Origin: Paenibacillus sp. OV219
Lineage (GTDB): Bacteria; Bacillota; Bacilli; Paenibacillales; Paenibacillaceae
Length of the DNA stretch: 64,000 bases
Assembly (NCBI RefSeq): GCF_900110075.1
Contig: NZ_FOCJ01000012.1
Coordinates: forward strand, 120,018 to 184,017
Direction of reading: 5' to 3'
The position numbers were made by a program, and so were the translations under genes. Numbering within the stretch: position 1 is the stretch's first letter; every line of letters begins with the position of its first letter. The notes below the pieces were generated by a model that was not told the DNA's origin, did no database searches, and saw nothing but the letters and a program-made list of their open reading frames with translations. Below, piece after piece: positions 20,617 through 29,931 of this stretch.

Positions 20617-21711
20617 TTATTTCGATTGTGCTTCAAGCGCTGGCATCGGTTCCGGACGCGTGCATGTGCTCTGCATCTCGTAATGTTTGCCTTCACGGGA
20701 TGCATCATGGATGCCATGCATGGCCTCGAGCACGTGGTACGCCATCTCGCCGTTCGCACGATGCTCGCCGCCTTCGCGAATTGCACGCGCCATATCCGCT
20801 ACGCCAATACCGCGGTTGTTATCGGTATAACCATGCGTGAGCGAAATCTCTTCCCAGTCTCCGCCTCTACGACGCAGCTTCACTACGCCGCCAAAGCCGT
20901 TCGGGTCTGGTACGAGCAGCGTGCCCTCGCTTCCGTGAATTTCAATGTTCGGTAGCGAAGTGCCAGCCGCAGCATCGAAGCTCGTCAGCAGCGTGCCGAT
21001 CGTGCCATTCTCGAAATCTAGCACACCGGTAATGTTCGTCGGCGTCTCCACCTCGATGATCTTACCGCGCTTCTTCTCGCTCGTAATCGTTCTTGTCGGA
21101 TGCGAGATGCGCGCAGAACCCGTTACACGCTTGATCGGACCAAGCAGCGTAACGAATGCAGTCAGATAGTAGGGACCCATATCGAACATCGGGCCTCCGC
21201 CGATCTCATAATAGAACTCAGGATCCGGATGCCAGCTCTCATGACCGCCACAGAGCATGAACCCTGTTGCGGACACCGGCGTACCGATTGCCCCATCGTC
21301 AATGAGCTTACGGCAAGTTTGAATGCCGCCGCCAAGGAATGTCTCCGGCGCGCTCGCGACACGGAGCCCTTTCTCTGCAGCAAGCTTCAGCACTTGCTGG
21401 CCTTCTTCACGCGTCACGACGATCGGCTTCTCAACGTACACATTTTTGCCAGCTTCAAGCGCTTTCAAGCAGACCGAAGCATGAGCCTTTGGAATCGTCA
21501 GATTGACGACGATCTCAATCTCCGGATCGGCGAGCAGCTCATCGACTGTATACGCCTTCTCCAAGTTAAACTCTTGCGCACGGCTCCGAGCGCGTTCAAT
21601 ATCAATATCCGCTGCGGCCACCAGCTCAACCTCAGGATATTTCTTCAAATTCGTAAAATAGACATGGCTGATATTTCCGCAGCCGATAATGCCAACTTTA
21701 ACGCGACTCAT
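20617..21711 (-). CDS. Gfo/Idh/MocA-family NAD(P)-dependent oxidoreductase, tandem paralog
   Basis: 364 residues. Same layout as its neighbour: GIIGCGNIS dinucleotide-binding turn, VYVEKPIVV signature, then the substrate domain with GGGPMFDMGPYYLTA. A good ribosome binding site (GGAGG) precedes ATG 21711. It lies between the ThuA-like gene and its duplicate. The two copies could form a heteromer or act on related substrates. Gfo/Idh/MocA plus ThuA pairs occur in sugar-oxidation operons of soil Bacillota; function here is inferred only to that level. Confidence 0.92.
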   Translation of the reverse strand: MSRVKVGIIGCGNISHVYFTNLKKYPEVELVAAADIDIERARSRAQEFNLEKAYTVDELLADPEIEIVVNLTIPKAHASVCLKALEAGKNVYVEKPIVVTREEGQQVLKLAAEKGLRVASAPETFLGGGIQTCRKLIDDGAIGTPVSATGFMLCGGHESWHPDPEFYYEIGGGPMFDMGPYYLTAFVTLLGPIKRVTGSARISHPTRTITSEKKRGKIIEVETPTNITGVLDFENGTIGTLLTSFDAAAGTSLPNIEIHGSEGTLLVPDPNGFGGVVKLRRRGGDWEEISLTHGYTDNNRGIGVADMARAIREGGEHRANGEMAYHVLEAMHGIHDASREGKHYEMQSTCTRPEPMPALEAQSK

Positions 21712-21763
21712 AGAACAGTACGCCTCCTCTAATCATGAACAATTCAACTAAAAAAGTTAAAGC

Positions 21764-22387
21764 TTACTTCGCTGCCCACAGGAAGCCGCGGCGCATCAGC
21801 TCAAGCGTCTGCGGCAACGCCACAATATTCGCTTGGTGGCCGAGCGAGTTGTAATAAACACGGCCCTGACCCCATGTTTTTGTCCATACGATTGGCATCA
21901 GCACATCGTCAAACGACGTTGTTGCATGCACCTTAATCGCTGGATCAACATGCATATAATACTTCTCCGTACACACCTCGAAGTCGCCAATGCCCTTCGT
22001 CAGTGGATCATCCTCGCTCACCATGTTCACATCGTAGCGCACACCGTCATTGCCCGGATGAGCAACCCACTGGCCGCCAACCATGTACTGGTAATCGACA
22101 TCATTGCGGAACGAATCGCCCATACCGCCATGACACCCTGCGATGCCGCAGCCGGCAGCAACAGTATCAAGCAGCGGACGAAGCTGCTCCTGCGTAATGG
22201 AACCCATCGTCCAGATCGGCACGATCAAATCTAGCGACGCCATCAGCTCCGCATCCTTGTAAGCATCCAGCGTATCCGATACGGTTACGTCGAACCCTTC
22301 TTCCTTCAACACGCCTTCACAAACTTCAGCGACTTCCTTCGGCTGATGACCATCCCAGCCGCCCCAAACGATGAGTGCTTTTTTCAT
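21764..22387 (-). CDS. ThuA-like domain protein
   Basis: 207 residues from ATG 22387 (MKKALIVWGG); the TTG at 22411 is less well placed. The protein matches the ThuA family, a glutamine-amidotransferase-like fold: ALIVWGGWDGHQP at the start, CGIAGCHGG near 90, and MPIVWTKTWGQGRVYYNSLGH toward the end. In rhizobia ThuA works with ThuB in trehalose/disaccharide catabolism through 3-keto sugars. It lies between Gfo/Idh/MocA genes, which fits a keto-sugar pathway. The biochemical role of the family is not well settled. Confidence 0.88.
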   Translation of the reverse strand: MKKALIVWGGWDGHQPKEVAEVCEGVLKEEGFDVTVSDTLDAYKDAELMASLDLIVPIWTMGSITQEQLRPLLDTVAAGCGIAGCHGGMGDSFRNDVDYQYMVGGQWVAHPGNDGVRYDVNMVSEDDPLTKGIGDFEVCTEKYYMHVDPAIKVHATTSFDDVLMPIVWTKTWGQGRVYYNSLGHQANIVALPQTLELMRRGFLWAAK

Positions 22388-22418
22388 TGGTGATACCGTC
22401 CTTCTTACCAAAGTATGT

Positions 22419-23594
22419 TTATCTCAGCTCTGAAATCGAAACCCAGCGGCGTTCCTCAATCGACTTGTCGACCGCTTCCAATACAGCTTGGCATTCTACG
22501 CCGTCCACGAAGTTCGGTACCGGCTGGCGATCTTCTTCAATCGCAAGCATGAACTCATGGAACTCGTGCGTGAACGTGTGCTCATAGCCAATACTGTGAC
22601 CAGCTGGCCACCATGCCTCGCTGTAAGCGTGTGCACCTTCTGTCGCGTGAACACGGCGGAAGCCTTGTACGTCAGCAGCATCGTCCGTGAAGAACACTTC
22701 CAGCTCATTGACGCGCTCAAAATCAAATTTAATACTGCCCTTGCTGCCGTTAATCTCGAACGAGTTCGTGCAGCGGTGGCCTGGCGCGAAGCGAGTCGCT
22801 TCGATGCTGCCGAGGGCGCCGTTTGCGAAACGAGCTAGGAACAATGTCGCATCATCAACCGTTACTGCGCCGCGCGGTGCGTCTTTGTCCGCCTTTTTGC
22901 TAAGTCCAGTATTAAGCTCACTTGACGATGCTTCCAATGGACGCTCTTTGACAAACGTCTCGCTCATGCCGATAACCTCTTTGATTTCGCCAACGAGGAA
23001 ACGAGCCATGTCGATGACATGCGCGCCAAGGTCGCCATGCGCACCGGAACCGGCGATTTCCTTCTGCAAGCGCCATACGAGCGGGAACGAAGGATCGACG
23101 ATCCAGTCTTGCAGGAAGAATCCGCGGAAGTGATAGATTTCACCGAGACGACCTTCTGTAACGAGCTTCTTAGCCAGCTGAATCGCAGGCGCGAAACGGT
23201 AGTTGAAGCCGACCATATGCTTCACGCCAGCTTTCTCAGCCGCATTCAGCATTTCAATGGAATCTGCCAGATTTAGTGCAAGCGGCTTTTCGCAGAAAAT
23301 ATGCTTGCCCGCTTCAGCGGCCGCAATCGCAATTTCTTTGTGCGCGTCGCTTGGCGCGTTGATATCAACCAAATCTACATCGTCACGGGCGATCAGCTTG
23401 CGCCAGTCAGTCTCCGCTTGCTCCCAGCCGTATTGTGCGCGCGCCTGCTCAAGAGCAACAGCGTCACGTCCGCAGATGACAGCCATCTCTGGGCGAACGA
23501 CCTTCGGGAAAAACATCGGGAGAGCACGATAACCGTTGCTATGGGCCTTTCCCATAAATTTATAACCAATCATACCGACTCGAATTTTGCTCAT
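22419..23594 (-). CDS. Gfo/Idh/MocA-family oxidoreductase
   Basis: 391 residues, distinct from the two tandem copies. It has the N-terminal turn GMIGYKFMGKAH, signature IFCEKPLALN, and active-site-region GAHGDLGAHVIDMARFL. The longer C-terminal part includes HTFTHEFHEFMLAIEE. The pattern resembles 3-keto-glycoside or inositol-type dehydrogenases. It is the first enzyme gene after the LacI regulator (46 bases) and is followed by thuA after 31 bases, indicating one transcript. Confidence 0.92.
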   Translation of the reverse strand: MSKIRVGMIGYKFMGKAHSNGYRALPMFFPKVVRPEMAVICGRDAVALEQARAQYGWEQAETDWRKLIARDDVDLVDINAPSDAHKEIAIAAAEAGKHIFCEKPLALNLADSIEMLNAAEKAGVKHMVGFNYRFAPAIQLAKKLVTEGRLGEIYHFRGFFLQDWIVDPSFPLVWRLQKEIAGSGAHGDLGAHVIDMARFLVGEIKEVIGMSETFVKERPLEASSSELNTGLSKKADKDAPRGAVTVDDATLFLARFANGALGSIEATRFAPGHRCTNSFEINGSKGSIKFDFERVNELEVFFTDDAADVQGFRRVHATEGAHAYSEAWWPAGHSIGYEHTFTHEFHEFMLAIEEDRQPVPNFVDGVECQAVLEAVDKSIEERRWVSISELR

Positions 23595-23639
23595 CTTCTT
23601 ATTTCATCCTCTCAAGCGAATTGGGTTTACTTCCGTCAA

Positions 23640-24677
23640 TTAATCGCGAGTCTCTCTGGATACTTGGGATGATGCACGTTCAATCAGTTTCACAGGCAGT
23701 TTGATTTCGAAAGGGGCAGGCGGTTCGTTCTCAGACATCGCATCGAGCAGCCGTGAAGCCGCCTCGCAGCCGACCTCATAGAACGGAACGCGGATGGAAC
23801 TTAGCGCCGGCTCAGTCATCCGAGATATGTCGGAATCGTCGCAGCCGACGAGCGCAAGATACTCACCGATGCGTATGCCTTGCTCCTTGAGTCCTTGCAT
23901 GAGCCCAATGGCCATCCGGTCGTTCGCGGCAATTACGGCATCTACTTCACCGCTCTCCACCAGCTTTGCAACCGCTTCCGAAATTCCGTAGCCGCTCTTT
24001 CGACTATAGTTGCCGATGAGAACATGCTCAGGAATAAACGGCAAGCCCGCTTCCTTTAGTGCCTGCTGGTAACCTTTCAGTCGATCTAAGCTGTTCGAAT
24101 ACTCCGCCGGACCGTTCAAGAAACAGATACGACGATAGCCTTGTTTCACAAGATGTTTGCCTGCATGATAGCTGCCCATACGCTGATCGGCGTCTACGGT
24201 GCTGAATGCTTCACCCTCGAAACGCTGATTGACTAGACAGAACGGGTACTCTCCTTCTTTCAACTCCCGCAGTGCTGCCCGTTCAGAAGGAACGTCCTGC
24301 GCGCCTAAGATGATGCACCCGTCAATCTTCTGCGTTCGAAATAAGCTGGCGTAATCCCGTGGCTCATGAGGTTCACGGAACAAGAGCAGCAGATCATAGC
24401 CCCGCTGCTTGGCCGTTATCCCAATGCCGCTTAACACTTCAGAGAAGTAGTGCGTAGAGAAGAGATTCACTTTAGGCAGCATAGGCAGGATGATGCCAAG
24501 GTTGCCGCTTCTGCGCAGCGCAAACCGCTGTGCCAGCGCATTCGGAACATACCCTAGCTTATTAGCCGCTTCCATAACCCGTCTCGCTGTTTCTTCCTTT
24601 ACGTTATCAGCGCCGCTTAATACTCGGGACACTGTCGCTTCCGATACGCCTGCAAGCTCCGCAACTTTTCTACGAAT
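23640..24677 (-). CDS. LacI-family transcriptional regulator with apparent ATT start
   Basis: 345 residues if started at ATT 24677, which lies eight bases after GGAGG. The helix-turn-helix needs the residues RRKVAELAGVSEATVSRVLSG, split here at the first internal GTG (24632), so a start there would remove most of the DNA-binding domain. No ATG, GTG or TTG occurs in frame between the upstream stop and the helix. The rest is a normal hinge (NALAQRFALRR) and periplasmic-binding-like effector domain. A palindrome 30 bases upstream is its likely operator, so it probably represses its own operon until a sugar effector binds. Confidence 0.88.
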   Translation of the reverse strand: MRRKVAELAGVSEATVSRVLSGADNVKEETARRVMEAANKLGYVPNALAQRFALRRSGNLGIILPMLPKVNLFSTHYFSEVLSGIGITAKQRGYDLLLLFREPHEPRDYASLFRTQKIDGCIILGAQDVPSERAALRELKEGEYPFCLVNQRFEGEAFSTVDADQRMGSYHAGKHLVKQGYRRICFLNGPAEYSNSLDRLKGYQQALKEAGLPFIPEHVLIGNYSRKSGYGISEAVAKLVESGEVDAVIAANDRMAIGLMQGLKEQGIRIGEYLALVGCDDSDISRMTEPALSSIRVPFYEVGCEAASRLLDAMSENEPPAPFEIKLPVKLIERASSQVSRETRD

Positions 24678-24705
24678 AAGCCCTTCCTCCCTTCCATGTT
24701 ACTGG

Positions 24706-24726
24706 AAATGTACACGCGTACATTTT
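24706..24726. promoter_or_regulatory. Palindromic operator upstream of the LacI operon
   Basis: aatgtacacgcgtacatt (24707-24724) has half-sites AATGTAC/GTACATT around a CG-rich centre, the usual form of LacI-family operators. It lies about 30 bases before the regulator's start. Confidence 0.7.
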
Positions 24727-24733
24727 CTCATGC

Positions 24734-24780
24734 AAAAAAGCGCCTGTCAATATGTAAAATTACGACTTCAGGCGCTTTTT
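24734..24780. terminator. Terminator downstream of the small membrane protein gene
   Basis: aaaaagcgcctg (24735-24746) pairs perfectly with caggcgcttttt (24769-24780). The A and T runs at both ends allow action on either strand; the minus-strand gene at 24790 ends just before it. It insulates the LacI promoter. Confidence 0.8.
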
Positions 24781-24789
24781 CTGATATTT

Positions 24790-25122
24790 TCAAAAGCTGT
24801 TAGGGTGCGGCGGATTCGGCGGCGGGACCGCTTCGTTCCGATCCTTGGCTGCACTTACCATAAGCAGAATCGCTGTAAGGATATGCATAATCATACCGAG
24901 AAACGGAATCCATGCAACAACCGAAGTAATAATGCCGAGAATGCTGCCGTGCCTCGCTTTCTTCTCCGTGGAACAGAAAACAAGTGTTACGATATGAAGA
25001 ATTAACATGACAAGCAGTGGGGTCCAAGACATCGAGATGACGAATAATCCCCCGACTATCGGGATACCCAGAAATGCTTCAATCCCGCCGGAAACCCATC
25101 GTAGTACGCGTGAAGTTGACAT
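24790..25122 (-). CDS. Small membrane protein of unknown function
   Basis: 110 residues with three or four hydrophobic segments (about 20-45, 55-75 region and 68-92) and a hydrophilic, Pro-rich tail NEAVPPPNPPHPNSF. It resembles DUF4064-type small membrane proteins in length and pattern, but I do not recognise it firmly. The Shine-Dalgarno sequence AGGAG is a little distant (12 bases). It lies between two terminators and is probably transcribed alone. Confidence 0.75.
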   Translation of the reverse strand: MSTSRVLRWVSGGIEAFLGIPIVGGLFVISMSWTPLLVMLILHIVTLVFCSTEKKARHGSILGIITSVVAWIPFLGMIMHILTAILLMVSAAKDRNEAVPPPNPPHPNSF

Positions 25123-25144
25123 GTTCAGCTTTATCTCCTCTCCA

Positions 25145-25185
25145 ATAAAAACAGCCGGTCAAGGACGTGTCCTTAACCGGCTGTT
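25145..25185 (-). terminator. Terminator of prfC
   Basis: A 15-base stem (25151-25165 with 25170-25184, one G-T pair) with a four-base loop is followed on the minus strand by TTTTTATT, about 35 bases after the prfC stop. Confidence 0.88.
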
Positions 25186-25217
25186 CGACGAAGCCTTCCA
25201 TCCTGCGACAGCGATAA

Positions 25218-26807
25218 TTAAGGTGCCATTTCCAAGAACTTGGAAGTAGGGTTCTTCTCCATTGCTGTACGCATTGCGTATTCATTCTCGAATAGCGCAA
25301 CATAATTCTCTTTCTTATCCTTCACAAGTGTGGAATTAATCCGGTACTTGGTCGGGTCAATCTTATCATCTACAATCCAGCGGGCGAACTGGAATGTCAT
25401 CCGGTGCAGCTGGATTTCTACGCCGTACTCGGCACGCATCCGATGCTCGAATACTTCGAATTGCAGCTGACCGACAACGCCGAGAATCGTCTCTTCGAAG
25501 CCGCCTGTCGAGCGGAACACTTGAATCGTGCCTTCCTCGGTCAGCTGGTCAATACCTTTCTGGTATTGCTTATGCTTCAAAGCGTTCTTCACCGTTACTT
25601 TCGCGAAAATCTCCGGCGAGAACGTCGGCAGCTCGTCGAATACGATTTCGCTGCCCTGCGACAACGAATCGCCGATACGGAAGATACCCGGATCGAACAA
25701 ACCGATAATATCGCCCGGATAGGCGTTCTCAACGATGTCCCGATCCTGCGCCAAGAACTGCTGCGGCTGCGACAGCTTGATGTCTTTGCCATTACGCACA
25801 TGGCGTACACTCATGCCGCGTTCGAAGCGACCCGAGCAAATACGCAGGAACGCAATACGATCGCGGTGCGCAGGGTTCATGTTCGCCTGGATTTTGAAGA
25901 CGTAACCCGAGAACTTCTCGCTCATCGGATCGACAGTTCCGCTCGTGCTCTGTCTTGGAGTCGGCGAAGGCGCCAGCTGCAGGAAGTTCTCAAGGAACGT
26001 CTGCACGCCGAAGTTGTTCACCGCACTGCCGAAGAACAGCGGCGTAAGCTCGCCTGCACGCACTTTCTCATAATCGAACTGATCGCCCGCAACGTCCAGT
26101 AGCTCTAGATCCGCAATCAGCTGATCAGTCAGATAATCGCCAGCCATCTCGCGAATATGCGGATCGTTGTAATCGGCTACTTTCTCAACCGTGATCGTCG
26201 AATGGTCGTTCCCATTAAACAACTCCACCTGAGTCTTCATCCGGTCGTAGACGCCGCACAGCTCGCGGCCCGTGCCGATCGGCCAGTTCATCGGAACCGC
26301 ACGAATGCCAAGCACGCGCTCCAATTCTTCCATCAGCTCGAACGGGCTCTTCCCTTCACGGTCAAGCTTGTTGATGAATGTGAAGATTGGAATGCCGCGC
26401 TTGCTGCACACCTGGAACAGCTTAATCGTCTGTGCCTCGACGCCCTTCGCGACGTCAATCAGCATCACGGCGCTGTCCGCTGCAGTAAGCGTCCGGTACG
26501 TATCTTCAGAGAAGTCTTGGTGACCAGGCGTATCCAGAATGTTTACGCGATGTCCGCTATAATCGAACTGCATAACCGAGGAAGTAACGGAGATACCCCG
26601 CTGCTTCTCGATTTCCATCCAGTCACTTGTTGCGTGGCGGCTCGCCTTACGCGCCTTAACGGAACCCGCTTCACGGATAGCGCCCCCGAACAGGAGCAGC
26701 TTCTCCGTTAGTGTTGTTTTACCCGCATCCGGGTGAGAGATAATGGCGAACGTGCGCCGTCTCTCGACTTCTTGCTTTATTTCATCTGTTATCGTAAGTT
26801 TGCTCAT
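25218..26807 (-). CDS. prfC: Peptide chain release factor 3 (RF3)
   Basis: 529 residues, normal for RF3. It is a translational GTPase: P-loop SHPDAGKTTLTEKLL, switch II DTPGHQDFSEDTYRTL, and NKLD for guanine recognition. The beta-barrel domain II and C-terminal RF3 domain (with VVGQLQFEVFEHRM) follow. RF3 recycles RF1/RF2 from the ribosome after stop-codon recognition. It is transcribed alone, with a clear terminator. RF3 is not universal among Bacillota. Confidence 0.96.
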   Translation of the reverse strand: MSKLTITDEIKQEVERRRTFAIISHPDAGKTTLTEKLLLFGGAIREAGSVKARKASRHATSDWMEIEKQRGISVTSSVMQFDYSGHRVNILDTPGHQDFSEDTYRTLTAADSAVMLIDVAKGVEAQTIKLFQVCSKRGIPIFTFINKLDREGKSPFELMEELERVLGIRAVPMNWPIGTGRELCGVYDRMKTQVELFNGNDHSTITVEKVADYNDPHIREMAGDYLTDQLIADLELLDVAGDQFDYEKVRAGELTPLFFGSAVNNFGVQTFLENFLQLAPSPTPRQSTSGTVDPMSEKFSGYVFKIQANMNPAHRDRIAFLRICSGRFERGMSVRHVRNGKDIKLSQPQQFLAQDRDIVENAYPGDIIGLFDPGIFRIGDSLSQGSEIVFDELPTFSPEIFAKVTVKNALKHKQYQKGIDQLTEEGTIQVFRSTGGFEETILGVVGQLQFEVFEHRMRAEYGVEIQLHRMTFQFARWIVDDKIDPTKYRINSTLVKDKKENYVALFENEYAMRTAMEKNPTSKFLEMAP

Positions 26808-26925
26808 CGCTATTCCCTTCGTCCTTTACATGCCTCACTCTAATTCGGTCAATCGTCTTGGGTCGTCTCGCTATCCTCCAGCATATGCTTCAGGCCCATC
26901 CGCGTGCGCCTAAGACTGCCTTAGG

Positions 26926-28473
26926 TCACTTCGGTCCACCCGAAATCCAGATGACATTATCTTCAGCTTGCCCGTTCACCGGCCACCAGTGGAAGCCGTC
27001 TGCTGCGAGCAGCGCTTCAGCGCTCTTCGGTCCCCACGAGCCCGCAGGATAGAGTTGCAGATTGGAGCTATCTTCGCGCCATGCTGCTGCGATACGGTCA
27101 ACGAACGACCATGCCTCCGCCACTTCATCCCAGCGGGTGAAGTAGGTCGATTCGCCGCGAGCCGCGTCATAGATGAGGCGCTCGTACGCTTCAGGCGTAT
27201 TGATGCCGATCATGCAGCTTTGGCAGAACTCCATCGAAACCGGCTGAACGACGTTGTCGACACCTGGCTTCTTTGCATTGATCTTGATATAGATGCCTTC
27301 CATCGGGTTCACCCGAATAACGAGCAGGTTCGGCGCCAGATCATGACGCTGTGCGAACAGCATGTTGTCCGGTACATTCTTGAACTCGATAACGACCTCG
27401 GTAGTCTTCACAGGCAAGCGCTTGCCTGTACGGATGTAGAAGGGTACGCCCGCCCAGCGGAAATTATCCAGGTACACACGAGCCGCAAAATAGGTCTCCG
27501 TCGTCGAATCCGGATTAACCGAATCCTCTTGGCGGTAGCCGCTAAGCGCTTTATCGCCGGTTGAGCCTTCGCTATATTGACCGCGAATAACATGCTGGTT
27601 CACTTCGGCAGCCGACTCGAACGGACGGAGCGAACGAAGCGCTTTAACCTTCTCATCGCGGATATCTTCCGGGTGAAGACGGCTTGGCGGCTCCATCGCA
27701 ATCATCGCCAGCATCTGCATCGAATGGTTCTGTACCATGTCGCGCAATGCGCCTGACTTATCGTAATAGCCACCGCGCTCTTCGACGCCAACCGTTTCCG
27801 ATAGCGAAATTTGGACATTGGCAATATGTTTATTGTTCCACAGCGGCTCAAAAAATGCGTTCGAGAACCGCAGTACTTCAATATTTTGCACCATTTCCTT
27901 ACCAAGGTAATGGTCGATCCGGTAAATCTCCGACTCCTGGAACACTTGGTTCAGCTGTTTGTTCAGCTCACGAGCGGATTCCAGATCGTAGCCGAACGGC
28001 TTCTCGATTACGAGGCGATTCCAGCCCTGCGACTCGAGGAGACCGCCATCACGCAGATTGAACGAGACAGGTCCGAACAAATTAGGCGCAAGCGCCAAGT
28101 AGAACAGGCGGTTGCCTGGAATGTTGAATTTCTCGTCCAGCCCTTGGCTGAGGCGCGCAAGCTCGCGGAAGCCGTCGACATTGTTAATATCAAGAGACAT
28201 GTAGACAAAATGCTCCGCAAACCGTTCCCACAGCTCGGCATCGTCAGCCTTGTAGCGGCAGAATTCACCAATCGATTCATACACGTCAGCACGGAATTGC
28301 TCATTCGTCCGCGGTCTGCGCGCAAGTCCGACAACAGCGAAGTTCTCAGCTAGCTTGCCTTCCTTATATAAGCTGAAAAGCGCAGGAAATAGCTTCCTAC
28401 GCGCTAAATCGCCTGTAGCTCCAAACAAATAATAAACCGCACCCTCTGCGGCAATCGTATCCAGTTTGCTCAC
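26926..28473 (-). CDS. zwf: Glucose-6-phosphate 1-dehydrogenase
   Basis: 515 residues from GTG 28473; ATG codons at 28491 and 28509 are in frame but have no ribosome binding site. The first step of the oxidative pentose phosphate pathway makes NADPH. The NADP fold has FGATGDLARRKLFPAL; the active-site signature RIDHYLGKE is at about 186-194 (H188). The C-terminal half has FNNVPDNML-like sequence and the EAYERLIYD motif. It stands alone between prfC and the ywmB-like gene. Confidence 0.95.
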   Translation of the reverse strand: MSKLDTIAAEGAVYYLFGATGDLARRKLFPALFSLYKEGKLAENFAVVGLARRPRTNEQFRADVYESIGEFCRYKADDAELWERFAEHFVYMSLDINNVDGFRELARLSQGLDEKFNIPGNRLFYLALAPNLFGPVSFNLRDGGLLESQGWNRLVIEKPFGYDLESARELNKQLNQVFQESEIYRIDHYLGKEMVQNIEVLRFSNAFFEPLWNNKHIANVQISLSETVGVEERGGYYDKSGALRDMVQNHSMQMLAMIAMEPPSRLHPEDIRDEKVKALRSLRPFESAAEVNQHVIRGQYSEGSTGDKALSGYRQEDSVNPDSTTETYFAARVYLDNFRWAGVPFYIRTGKRLPVKTTEVVIEFKNVPDNMLFAQRHDLAPNLLVIRVNPMEGIYIKINAKKPGVDNVVQPVSMEFCQSCMIGINTPEAYERLIYDAARGESTYFTRWDEVAEAWSFVDRIAAAWREDSSNLQLYPAGSWGPKSAEALLAADGFHWWPVNGQAEDNVIWISGGPK

Positions 28474-28609
28474 TTCGGTCTTTTCCCTCATTCTGTTATG
28501 TATTTTCATACAAGTACTGTATGGATCAATTTATGTTAGTTTAGCATATTGAGCCAGTAGATGCTATTCATGCACCGATAAAATATCGCCCCGGAGCAGG
28601 CTTATTATC

Positions 28610-29383
28610 TTATTTCTGCTCCGTATAATCGCCTGTTATTAGCGGTACTCCAATGATGAGTTCACGAGCAGCTTCGCCTGTTGTCAGCGCGCCTGCAATT
28701 TGCAAATTCACCTTCGTCGCCCCGCTTTGTACGCCGCTTTGCAGCGACTTACTATAATACGTCAAGCTGGAAGTATGGCTGTCGTCGTACGCCTCCACTT
28801 CCGTAGCCCCCGCTGCAGCCGCAATTCGGTCAGGCGCATCTGCTTGCACCATTTCTCCACGTACAGTAAACCCTCCCTGCAAAAGCAAACCAGCAGCAAT
28901 TGCCGCATTTTCCACCTTATGAACCTCATCTGCAATCGACTTGCTATCGGATCCTCTCGCCGTATCCAGCAGCAATACAAGCTCATATGGCATTTTGGAA
29001 GAATCGCCTAGCTGCCCTGCTGGCTTCGAACGGACCCACAGCTTCAGCCTGTCCGCATCGTTCGTTGCCGTAATATCAACTGGCGCATCACCGTCCAAGC
29101 CGGTTGACAGCGTGAATCCAAGCGCTTCGGCAAGCCGCTCGATGCCATCAGCCTTCGCCCCACCGTCCCAACGGAACGACCAGTGCGCTTTTTCCGCTCC
29201 GCCCACATAGGTCGTACTGCTCCATTTCCACACTTGTTCAAAATCATGCGATACAGCAAATTCGGCACTCGATGTCGCAGGTAGGTTGCGGTTATGCCAT
29301 AGGGTCCTGGTTACGAGGATGAGCAGCAGAACGACCACGGCGAGCATGCCGCCTTTTGGCTGACGGCTATGGTTAGCTGGCAT
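28610..29383 (-). CDS. YwmB-like secreted or membrane-anchored protein
   Basis: 257 residues from ATG 29383 (MPANHSRQ), with GGAG 11 bases upstream. One membrane segment (about 12-30: GGMLAVVVLLLILVTRTLW) acts as signal anchor, so the bulk is outside the cell. The remainder resembles the YwmB/TATA-box-binding-like family of Bacillales: ends with LTTGEAARELIIGVPLITGDY. The function of the family is unknown. It is divergent from the gene at 29505. A weak hairpin overlaps its stop codon. Confidence 0.75.
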   Translation of the reverse strand: MPANHSRQPKGGMLAVVVLLLILVTRTLWHNRNLPATSSAEFAVSHDFEQVWKWSSTTYVGGAEKAHWSFRWDGGAKADGIERLAEALGFTLSTGLDGDAPVDITATNDADRLKLWVRSKPAGQLGDSSKMPYELVLLLDTARGSDSKSIADEVHKVENAAIAAGLLLQGGFTVRGEMVQADAPDRIAAAAGATEVEAYDDSHTSSLTYYSKSLQSGVQSGATKVNLQIAGALTTGEAARELIIGVPLITGDYTEQK

Positions 29384-29504
29384 CTGAAGATCCGCTCCCT
29401 TCAAGGAAACTTTTATCCTAATAAGTAGTAGGTAAATATCCATACGCACTTACCTGTAGGTGAATACACTGTCACAGGAACCCAAAGGGGAGGTGTCATC
29501 GAAG

Positions 29505-29921
29505 TTGCAACCTATATATCCACTTCATGAAGATACGATTAAACAGTACTGCGGCATGCCTGTCTGTGTGGTCACGAACGAAGGTGAGCGCCATGTCGGT
29601 ATTCTCAGCCGGTGCCACGGCGGCCGTATTATGCTGAATGAAACGGAAGCAAGCATGCAACAGAAGACTACAGGCACTACGGTTGGTCAGCTGGGTAAAG
29701 TAACGAATACGAAGGTGAAGAAGAAAAAAGGCGGCAAACCGAGCAAACCAGCGGTAGAGGGCAAGTCTCAGACGAAGGAAGCCGCACAGACGCAGGCTTA
29801 TTATCCTTACGATTCTAACTACTATGGCGATCCTTATTACGGGTATGGAAATAATTCATTCTTTGGCGAGGCACTTGCGTTTGACTTGGCGTCCCTTGCA
29901 TTTCTGTTCCTGCTCATATAA
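29505..29921 (+). CDS. Hypothetical protein with Tyr-rich stretch and hydrophobic C-terminus
   Basis: 138 residues from TTG 29505, nine bases after GGGGAGGTG; the GTG at 29460 has no ribosome binding site. Residues about 10-50 look like a small SH3/LSm-like barrel: YCGMPVCVVTNEGERHVGIL then GGRIMLNE. Next come a Lys-rich linker (KVKKKKGGKPSK), a Tyr/Gly/Pro stretch (YYGDPYYGYG) and a hydrophobic end (FDLASLAFLFLLI). Proteins of this build are common in Paenibacillus and are possibly spore-surface related; I do not recognise a defined function. Confidence 0.75.
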   Translation: MQPIYPLHEDTIKQYCGMPVCVVTNEGERHVGILSRCHGGRIMLNETEASMQQKTTGTTVGQLGKVTNTKVKKKKGGKPSKPAVEGKSQTKEAAQTQAYYPYDSNYYGDPYYGYGNNSFFGEALAFDLASLAFLFLLI

Positions 29922-29931
29922 TTCGGCATCC

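Noticed and set aside
19381..20955. Plus-strand open frame of 524 codons
   Set aside because: Antisense to both tandem oxidoreductases; a matching antisense frame in the second copy shows it follows from shared codon use.
28592..28623. Hairpin with stem CGGAGCAG/CTGCTCCG as terminator of the YwmB-like gene
   Set aside because: Overlaps the stop codon and is not followed by a T run; too weak to list.
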